This document shows, piece after piece, positions 7,856-12,437 of a DNA stretch of 12,437 bases (positions are counted from its first letter, which is position 1; each line of letters begins with the position of its first letter). The notes below the pieces were generated by a model. The model searched no databases and had not been told where the DNA came from. It saw only the letters and a program-made list of their open reading frames with translations. Source of the DNA: an uncultured Muribaculaceae bacterium (GTDB lineage Bacteria; Bacteroidota; Bacteroidia; Bacteroidales; Muribaculaceae); assembly GCA_910584185.1 (NCBI GenBank), contig CAJTYC010000073.1, positions 1 through 12,437 of the forward strand, read 5' to 3'. The position numbers were made by a program, and so were the translations under genes.

Positions 7856-7890
7856 AATGGGACTTGCCACAAAAGTCGGCAAGTCCCATT
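7856..7890 (+). promoter_or_regulatory. Perfect 13-bp stem-loop at the predicted 5' end of the esterase mRNA
   Basis: AATGGGACTTGCC (7856-7868) and GGCAAGTCCCATT (7878-7890) pair perfectly around a 9-base loop. No T-run follows on either strand, which argues against a standard intrinsic terminator, although it lies 80 bases past the PFOR stop codon. Because the -7 box ends at 7853, the stem should sit at the extreme 5' end of the downstream transcript, where it could protect it from decay or control it. Ending the PFOR message is the alternative. Confidence 0.55.
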
Positions 7891-7948
7891 AACTCATTCA
7901 TAAGATAACTGTCTTTAGAGCAGATATCTGTGTATTACGATAATAGAG

Positions 7949-9190
7949 ATGTACAAGAACATTATAATGGCACTTACAATGTGTGGAAGCATAGTATGCA
8001 CATCGCAAGGCAAAGAACCATGCACCGTAAATTATGACAACACGGTGACAATCAACATAAAGAATACGAAGGCTAAGAAGGTTAAGGTGAACGGAGCTTT
8101 CGGAGCTTCAGACGTGTTGAGCAAGCAAAGTGGAGCGTACGACCAAATGAGGAAGCACGTGATGAAAGAGGATGGCGAAGGCTTGTGGACACTTACCACC
8201 AAACCGCTTGATTCGGACCTGTATTGGTACAACATATATGTTGATGACGAGGAGACGCCTGTATATGACTCCCGCAACAGCCAGACAGTGCGTGACATCA
8301 CTACGGTTTACAACTACTTTATAGTGCCGGGAGCCGTAGGTAATGACTATATGGACCGCAAAGAAGAGAACGGCAAACTCGAATATGTTTGGTATCCGTC
8401 AACACTTAACGGCATGACGGAACGGCGAATGGCCGTATATCTCCCTTATGGATATGCAGACAATAAAGATACACGATATCCGGTGCTATACCTGCTGCAT
8501 GGTTCGGGCGGCGATGAGATGTCATGGGCAGAATGTGGCCGCGCTGCACAGATTTTGGATAATATGATAGCTGAAGGTCGTTGCGAACCGATGATTGTAG
8601 TGATGCCTAACGGATGCGTAGAATTGGCGGCAGCTCCCGGCCAAGATCCGAATAAACCGGATATTAAACCTACGGGTGACTACAAAACATCTATGCATGG
8701 TGATATCGAGAACGCGTTTTTACCTGAAATTTTGAACTATGTGGATTCACATTACCACACAATTCCCGACAAGGCACACCGGGCCATAGCTGGGCTGTCG
8801 CTTGGCGGACTGCATACACTTTTCACTGCCCTAAACAATCCGGATACGTTCGATTATATCGGATTGTTTTCCGCACTTCCTCAGCCAAGAATCGACAATT
8901 CTAACATTGGCGAGGAGAAAGAGAATGTCATCAATATTTTAGCAGGTCATGCTGAAATCTATGAGGGCTTCGACTCTAAGCTTGATACATTATACAGCAA
9001 AGAACCGAAACTTCTATATATTGCCATCGGCAAGGAAGATTTTTTGAAGAGCCTGAATGATGGTTTCCGCACAAAGCTCCGTAAAAATAATTATGCCTTC
9101 CACTACAATGAAACAGAGGGAGGACACTCATGGACAAATTGGAGGAAATATCTTCGCGACTTCTTACCTCGGCTCGACTTCAAAAAGTGA
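7949..9190 (+). CDS. Exported CE1/enterochelin-esterase-like alpha/beta hydrolase
   Basis: This 413-residue protein starts with a hydrophobic export signal (about 1-20, MYKNIIMALTMCGSIVCTSQ). It is Cys-containing, but I see no clear lipobox. Residues about 28-135 form an immunoglobulin-like early-set/CBM48-type domain (WTLTTKPLDSDLYWYNIYVDD). The catalytic alpha/beta-hydrolase domain has HGSGG (from H184) for the oxyanion region, GLSLGG with nucleophile S284, a likely acid at D364 (IGKEDF) and catalytic H393 (EGGHSWTNW). This two-domain layout is that of Bacteroidota CE1 feruloyl or acetyl-xylan esterases and enterochelin-esterase relatives (esterase D family). Removing feruloyl or acetyl groups from plant polysaccharide in the periplasm or at the surface is likely; the exact substrate cannot be read. 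No glycoside hydrolase or SusC/D genes are adjacent. It has its own promoter. Confidence 0.9.
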   Translation: MYKNIIMALTMCGSIVCTSQGKEPCTVNYDNTVTINIKNTKAKKVKVNGAFGASDVLSKQSGAYDQMRKHVMKEDGEGLWTLTTKPLDSDLYWYNIYVDDEETPVYDSRNSQTVRDITTVYNYFIVPGAVGNDYMDRKEENGKLEYVWYPSTLNGMTERRMAVYLPYGYADNKDTRYPVLYLLHGSGGDEMSWAECGRAAQILDNMIAEGRCEPMIVVMPNGCVELAAAPGQDPNKPDIKPTGDYKTSMHGDIENAFLPEILNYVDSHYHTIPDKAHRAIAGLSLGGLHTLFTALNNPDTFDYIGLFSALPQPRIDNSNIGEEKENVINILAGHAEIYEGFDSKLDTLYSKEPKLLYIAIGKEDFLKSLNDGFRTKLRKNNYAFHYNETEGGHSWTNWRKYLRDFLPRLDFKK

Positions 9191-9261
9191 GAGCTATTTT
9201 TGAGACAGGGATTGAAGAGAATTGCATCAATGTTTCTCAGGCGAATCTATGTCTTAGAATT

Positions 9262-9293
9262 ATTGCACTCATGCGTATTTTTCATTAATTTTG
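9262..9293 (+). promoter_or_regulatory. Promoter of the DUF3737 gene
   Basis: ATTG (9262-9265), a 20-base spacer and TAATTTTG (9286-9293) fit the Bacteroidota promoter pattern. The predicted start near 9297-9300 gives a leader of about 80 bases before the ATG at 9379. It supports independent transcription of this gene from the esterase. Confidence 0.6.
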
Positions 9294-9378
9294 TAAGTGA
9301 GACCCTCGTTGAAGAAGTTAATGCTTTCTCTATTGAGTGGTATCAAGCAACAAATTAAAAGTCTGTCTTATAAGCAAT

Positions 9379-10221
9379 ATGGAAATCAGGAATCAGGAGT
9401 TTGGTGGGGAACGTCCTTTGTATGCCAGTCATGGGCTTAAGTTGGTGAATGTTACCATTCATCCGGGAGAGTCGAGTATCAAGGAGAGTTCCGACATTGA
9501 GGCAGTGGATTGTACTTTCGAGGGGAAGTATGTGTTTTGGGAGACTGATAATTTTACGGTCACTAATTGCTATTTTGCTGAGAGCGCACGTTCGAGCCTC
9601 TGGTATTCGCGCAATTGCCGCATGATAGATTGCAAGGTGGATGCTCCGAAGCTGTTCAGGCGCATGGATGGCATTTATGTGGAGAATACTGATTTTCCTA
9701 ACGGCGAACAGTTTTTGTGGGATTGCCGCAATATTGTGCTTAAAAATGTAAGCATCGATAATTGCGACTATGTGTTCATGCACAGCGAGAACATCGAGAT
9801 TGAGAATTACCGTCAGGAAGGCAATTATGGCTTCCAGTATGCCAAGAATGTGGTGATTCGCAATGCCGTGATTAACTCCAAGGATGCTTTTTGGGAGTCT
9901 GAGAATGTCACGATATATGATTCGGAAATCAACGGTGAGTATCTCGGTTGGTATGGCAAGAACCTGAAGTTTGTGAGATGTAAATTTTCGGGCGAGCAGC
10001 TGCTTTGCTATGTCGACGGACTGATTTTGGAGGATTGCACATTTGCCGAAGATGCCAACTTGCTGTTTGAATACAGCAAAGTGGAGGGCACCATAAAGGG
10101 CAATGTGACGAGCATCAAGAACCCCACCAGCGGCCACATCCGCATAGAAGGGAAAGTAGGCGAAATCATAATCGACGAAAACCTCAAAGCCCCCGGCGAT
10201 TGCATTATCGAGGAGCTGTAA
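9379..10221 (+). CDS. DUF3737-family right-handed beta-helix protein
   Basis: This 280-residue protein matches my recollection of the DUF3737 family, starting MEIRNQEFGGERPLY and ending in a conserved GDCIIEEL-like tail. Almost the whole length is short repeats of about 20 residues with alternating hydrophobics and Cys/Asn ladders (for example NCRMIDCKV, NIVLKNVSIDNC, NVVIRNAVINS, NVTIYDSEI, LILEDCTF), as in a pectate-lyase-like right-handed beta-helix. No signal peptide or membrane segment is visible, so it is probably cytoplasmic. No catalytic residues can be assigned and its function is unknown. The ATG at 9379 is preferred over an in-frame GTG at 9337 because the family start follows it directly. 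It has its own promoter and no obvious operon partner. Confidence 0.88.
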   Translation: MEIRNQEFGGERPLYASHGLKLVNVTIHPGESSIKESSDIEAVDCTFEGKYVFWETDNFTVTNCYFAESARSSLWYSRNCRMIDCKVDAPKLFRRMDGIYVENTDFPNGEQFLWDCRNIVLKNVSIDNCDYVFMHSENIEIENYRQEGNYGFQYAKNVVIRNAVINSKDAFWESENVTIYDSEINGEYLGWYGKNLKFVRCKFSGEQLLCYVDGLILEDCTFAEDANLLFEYSKVEGTIKGNVTSIKNPTSGHIRIEGKVGEIIIDENLKAPGDCIIEEL

Positions 10222-10621
10222 TGTGAGTAAGTGGGGAACAAAACTTAAATAATTTTGCTTCGCGGCTTTTCTTTATGGTCGTCGCTGGAGGCTCCAAATA
10301 TCAATGGGCACTGCGTTGGGCAATTGTGCTCTTACCTTTATGTGCACTCATATTTTTGAGATTTTTGGGTCAACTTTCAAGCAAAGACACTGGGCGATCA
10401 CCTTATATACGGTCACGGTGGAAGTGCTGTATGCGTCACTGCTGCGCCAAAGGCGTGTTCCGCGTTCTATAGAAATTTGTTTCCCCATAGTACTAATTTC
10501 TTCCCAATTTATTTTATTTATGCTTCCTAAAACAGCGAACAGCCTTAATATAAATTTTATTGTCGGTTGTTTATGGCACTTACTCACTTTAGGAACCCAC
10601 CTCACAAAAGAAACGGACTCA
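10222..10621. other. Gene-free 400-base stretch with 11-bp terminal inverted repeats
   Basis: GTGAGTAAGTG (10223-10233) and its perfect reverse complement CACTTACTCAC (10577-10587) bound a 365-base segment. Frames of 65-110 codons exist inside on both strands, but their composition (Arg/Cys/Trp-rich, overlapping each other) and lack of family resemblance suggest noncoding DNA. A -7-like TAATTTTG lies at 10250-10257 without a matching -33 element. The segment also holds one copy of the GC-rich repeat (10442-10468). It may be a decayed or nonautonomous mobile element or a dispersed intergenic repeat; copy number is unknown. Confidence 0.4.
10442..10468 (+). repeat. GC-rich 27-bp repeat, copy A
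   Basis: The segment has the core CTGCGCCAAAGGCG followed by GTTCCGCG and TCT. It matches the reverse complement of 11795-11821 at 25 of 27 positions. Its first half folds as CGCC-AAA-GGCG. The pair of copies brackets the DUF3791/DUF3990 operon in inverted orientation. Confidence 0.6.
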
Positions 10622-10834
10622 TTAGTTTTCTCTTAGCTCTTCTATCAGTTCTTCGATGATGTAATCATCACTCATCAGTTGCAGACCATATTTCGGGTCT
10701 GTCATTTGCTCATATACCTTTGTGCCGTAATATATATCGAGTGCACGCTCAGGCGACACTCTAAGGGTGTCGGCCAAGAGCATTATTATACGGCTCTGTT
10801 TGCGCCACAACACATTGTCTCTCATTTGCTTCAA
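10622..10834 (-). CDS. Small DUF3791-like protein, third gene of the cassette
   Basis: This 70-residue protein begins at a TTG at 10834 (MKQMRDNV), or has 67 residues if it starts at the ATG at 10825 (MRDNVLWRKQ). The ATG start is the more usual form, but the TTG leaves only 3 bases after the upstream stop. It is helical and acidic at the C-terminus (DDYIIEELIEELREN), with a conserved-looking core (SPERALDIYYGTKVYEQ, DPKYGLQLMSD). I recognise it as a DUF3791-like partner of DUF3990 proteins, less surely than the first gene. No DNA-binding or catalytic motif is visible. Its position directly after the DUF3990 gene implies co-expression and translational coupling. A role as antitoxin or accessory factor is inferred. 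It differs clearly in sequence from the first DUF3791 protein. Confidence 0.75.
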   Translation of the reverse strand: MKQMRDNVLWRKQSRIIMLLADTLRVSPERALDIYYGTKVYEQMTDPKYGLQLMSDDYIIEELIEELREN

Positions 10835-10837
10835 GTT

Positions 10838-11338
10838 TTAATCCAGCTTAAACTCCGAATTTCTAAATGATAAATACTTGTCTATGATTTCTTGATTAAG
10901 TATGCAAATCTGATGATTAACCTTCTTATATCGCAATTGGCCGAGAGCCTGTTGTGCTGTAATTATCCCGTTCTCATAATCCTCAACAGTGTCAATTACA
11001 TTGTCGTTGGCAACACCGCCCTCCACTACGTCATACATTTTCTGCATTTCGCCCCCGTGTCTGCAATCTATTACATATTCAAGCCATTCGAGATTATATG
11101 ACTCAAAAATCTTGACACGAAAACCATCATTTTTTATCGAAGCATAGTCTAATGAATAAGCCGAAACTATCGGTTTAGAATTCTTGCCCTTTCTTTCCGC
11201 AATAGTTTCAGCCCACGCTTTAGCTTGCTCATATAGATTGGTTAGGTAGAAACCTTGGCCGAAATCGACTTTCTTTCTACCCAGACCCACCAATGGCGAT
11301 GATACTTCAATATATGAACCGTGATAAAGTGTTATCAT
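10838..11338 (-). CDS. DUF3990 protein, putative ADP-ribosyltransferase-like toxin
   Basis: This 166-residue cytoplasmic protein belongs by recognition to DUF3990. It has the layout of a small ADP-ribosyltransferase fold: LYHGS at residues 4-8 (H6 as the NAD-binding His), DFGQGFYLT at 25-33 (Y31 as the stacking Tyr), and a C-terminal NHQICI at 141-146 where Q143 lies in the place of the third catalytic residue. The core YDVVEGGVANDNV (102-114) is another family hallmark. Its ATG overlaps the stop of the upstream DUF3791 gene by 4 bases (ATGA), and only 3 bases separate it from the next gene, so the three are translated together. Enzyme with small flanking partners suggests a toxin or defence effector that modifies a macromolecule with ADP-ribose. 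The target, and even the activity, are inferred. Confidence 0.85.
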   Translation of the reverse strand: MITLYHGSYIEVSSPLVGLGRKKVDFGQGFYLTNLYEQAKAWAETIAERKGKNSKPIVSAYSLDYASIKNDGFRVKIFESYNLEWLEYVIDCRHGGEMQKMYDVVEGGVANDNVIDTVEDYENGIITAQQALGQLRYKKVNHQICILNQEIIDKYLSFRNSEFKLD

Positions 11339-11565
11339 AATCCAGCCTCCCAGTTTAGAAGTGTTTCACTTATGTCATCGGCCACCCAGTCAATGCTTTG
11401 GGTATGAAGTTGTTCATACCTTTTGATTAGCCTGTTCCTTATTAAACCTTGCTTGCTCAATCGGTCATGCATCTCCTTGCCGGAGATGCCTAACTTACGG
11501 GCACCACTCTCAATTGCCATTACAGCAAAATGTATGCGTCGGTATGTGTCGCTGTCCGTGTTCAT
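11335..11565 (-). CDS. DUF3791 protein, first gene of the cassette, putative antitoxin
   Basis: This 76-residue protein has the pattern I associate with DUF3791: an N-terminal helix (RIHFAVMAIESGARKLGIS), a middle GKEMHDRLSKQGLI segment and the C-terminal signature LHTQSIDWVADDISETLLNWE. It reads as all-helical, soluble and without catalytic motifs. The ATG at 11565 opens the operon, and its TGA overlaps the DUF3990 ATG by 4 bases. First position, small size and coupling to an enzyme-like second gene fit an antitoxin made ahead of its toxin. The promoter lies about 100 bases upstream (11665-11695). Direct evidence for neutralisation is absent. The family name is likely but was recognised by eye. 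Confidence 0.83.
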   Translation of the reverse strand: MNTDSDTYRRIHFAVMAIESGARKLGISGKEMHDRLSKQGLIRNRLIKRYEQLHTQSIDWVADDISETLLNWEAGL

Positions 11566-11664
11566 GCCATTTGTATTTTATATCGTAATTCCAGAGAGGG
11601 ACTAAACTCAATTTGCCTATAATAATAGAGCTTGCAAAACTTGAGAATGTTACTGACCCCTTTA

Positions 11665-11695
11665 CAAAATTACGAATTTTTTTTGGATTTGCAAT
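11665..11695 (-). promoter_or_regulatory. Promoter of the DUF3791-DUF3990-DUF3791 operon
   Basis: On the minus strand ATTG (11692-11695) is followed after 19 bases by TAATTTTG (11665-11672), a full -7 match. Transcription would start near 11658-11661, giving a leader of about 95 bases before the ATG at 11565. A 9-bp inverted repeat touches the -33 element on its upstream side. Confidence 0.65.
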
Positions 11696-11726
11696 CGGAT
11701 ATGCAGAAAACATATCCGACTGTCGG
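11695..11726. promoter_or_regulatory. Inverted repeat abutting the cassette promoter, candidate operator
   Basis: TCGGATATG (11695-11703) and CATATCCGA (11711-11719) form a perfect 9-bp inverted repeat with a 7-base centre. A third half-site, GTCGGA (11721-11726), follows and forms a smaller dyad TCCGAC-t-GTCGGA (11714-11726) with the second arm. The first arm touches the -33 element. No T-run follows on either strand, so an operator is more likely than a terminator. The binding protein is unknown. Confidence 0.5.
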
Positions 11727-11794
11727 AGAGTTAAGTATACATTTAAAAAATAACTAGGGACAAAATCAGGACTACAATGGGACATAATCTTTTG

Positions 11795-11821
11795 AGAGCG
11801 CGGAACGCGCCTTTGGCGCAG
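11795..11821 (-). repeat. GC-rich 27-bp repeat, copy B (inverted)
   Basis: The reverse complement of this segment matches 10442-10468 at 25 of 27 positions. It contains a GCGCC-TTT-GGCGC hairpin. A further partial unit AGCGCGGAAC occurs just beyond it (11827-11836), repeating 11797-11806 in direct orientation. With copy A it brackets the three-gene cassette. Confidence 0.6.
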
Positions 11822-11882
11822 TGAGAAGCGCGGAACTTTCACGAACCTATTTAGGGAGAATCTGTGCGCGACCTATAATCAT

Positions 11883-12344
11883 TTAGGGGGTTGCCAGAAC
11901 CAGGCGTCGTTTGAGACGCGGGTTGAGTTTGTGTAGTTGGGGTTGAAGCCTTAGGGCACGTGGATTACGTAGGTTCGCTGGGTGTATGGGTGCAGATTGG
12001 TGTCTTCTGCCTAATGCTGCGGCAGCTTGCAGAGAGGCTATGGCAGCTATTGTGTCGCCGCATAGCGATTGATAGCAGGCTATGTCGTAGAGAAGGGTCT
12101 TTTCCAAGCCATATGGTTTGATGAAATCTTCATCAAAGAGCGATAGCGATGCGAGCGCCTCCATATTTGCTTTTAGGGCAGCTTTATAGTCCTTTGCTTG
12201 GCGCGAAGACTGCGCCTTGTTGAGAAGCGGAACGGTTTCACGCTCCACATCTGCTTGGGTGTTATACATATGTGATTGAGCGAAAGTCAATTTCGGACAG
12301 CCACATAATATAATGGAAATCATAAGAAATATTATCTTTTTCAT
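11883..12344 (-). CDS. Small exported helical-repeat-like protein with an anomalous C-terminus
   Basis: The ATG at 12344 gives a 153-residue protein starting with a clear signal peptide (MKKIIFLMISIILCGCPKLTFAQ); an upstream in-frame ATG at 12422 would only add a basic extension. After cleavage near residue 23, residues 30-110 are helical and Ala-rich and resemble one or two TPR-like hairpins (AKDYKAALKANMEAL, YDIACYQSLCGDTIAAIASLQAAAALG). From about residue 109 the protein turns abruptly into an Arg/Pro/Leu/His-rich tail (RRHQSAPIHPANLRNPRALR) typical of an out-of-frame read. Another minus frame over 12005-11879 gives more protein-like sequence but contains a TAA at 11951-11953. The gene may be frameshifted, or truncated into an intergenic repeat. 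I cannot assign a function. Confidence 0.5.
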   Translation of the reverse strand: MKKIIFLMISIILCGCPKLTFAQSHMYNTQADVERETVPLLNKAQSSRQAKDYKAALKANMEALASLSLFDEDFIKPYGLEKTLLYDIACYQSLCGDTIAAIASLQAAAALGRRHQSAPIHPANLRNPRALRLQPQLHKLNPRLKRRLVLATP

Positions 12345-12437
12345 TGCTATGATTTTATAAGTTAAATTTCGGAAGTTGTAAATTACTACCATGTAACACT
12401 TTCGTATTAATTTGATTATCAATTGAGTGCAAAAATT

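Noticed and set aside
9355..10137. 260-codon minus-strand frame opposite the DUF3737 gene
   Set aside because: Unusually long, but it mirrors the repetitive codon pattern of the beta-helix gene. Its Ile/Ala/His-rich product has no recognisable domain and no start signals.
10304..10636. 110-codon plus-strand frame (and overlapping 65- and 85-codon frames) in the 10222-10621 gap
   Set aside because: Several overlapping frames on both strands with odd composition. The piece LLRQRRVPRS simply translates the GC-rich repeat and reappears, nearly unchanged, in the frame at 11510-11842.
11510..11842. 110-codon minus-strand frame containing LRQRRVPRS
   Set aside because: Overlaps the start of the DUF3791 gene in another frame, spans the predicted promoter and operator, and begins in the GC-rich repeat.

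Overview
The window looks like a chromosomal segment of a gut-type Bacteroidales bacterium (Bacteroidota). Muribaculaceae or a relative is my best guess, by inference only. The support is the single-chain pyruvate:ferredoxin oxidoreductase of anaerobes, a Bacteroidota-style M56/TonB membrane protein, weak or absent Shine-Dalgarno sequences, and five upstream regions carrying the Bacteroidota promoter pattern (a TTG-type -33 element, 19-20 bases, then TAnnTTTG). No tRNA, rRNA, complete insertion sequence or CRISPR array was seen.

Layout. Bases 1-430 are AT-rich and have no convincing gene, but hold several inverted repeats, one looking like a terminator for leftward transcription. Bases 431-2521 (minus) hold a BlaI-type repressor and a BlaR1-type M56 membrane metallopeptidase with a TonB C-terminal domain. 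The repressor's promoter is overlaid by two identical dyads 20 bp apart, a likely autoregulatory operator. Bases 2690-7776 (plus) hold a DEAD-box RNA helicase with a DbpA-like RNA-binding tail, then pyruvate:ferredoxin oxidoreductase with its own promoter and a structured leader. Bases 7822-9190 (plus) hold a secreted CE1/enterochelin-esterase-like hydrolase whose predicted transcript starts at a perfect 13-bp hairpin. Bases 9262-10221 (plus) hold a DUF3737 beta-helix protein.

Bases 10222-12437 are the accessory part. A 400-base gene-free stretch is bounded by an 11-bp inverted repeat. Next comes a tightly packed leftward operon, DUF3791 - DUF3990 - DUF3791 (10622-11565). The middle protein has the sequence hallmarks of an ADP-ribosyltransferase fold and the outer two are small partners, so the set resembles a three-gene toxin-antitoxin or defence module. 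Its promoter lies next to a 9-bp inverted repeat, and the cassette is bracketed by inverted copies of a 27-bp GC-rich repeat (25 of 27 identical). The window ends with a small exported protein whose last ~45 residues look frame-shifted or repeat-derived.

The DUF3990/DUF3791 cassette is the best candidate for a poorly described system. The family names rest on recognition by eye, and the toxin role is inferred.
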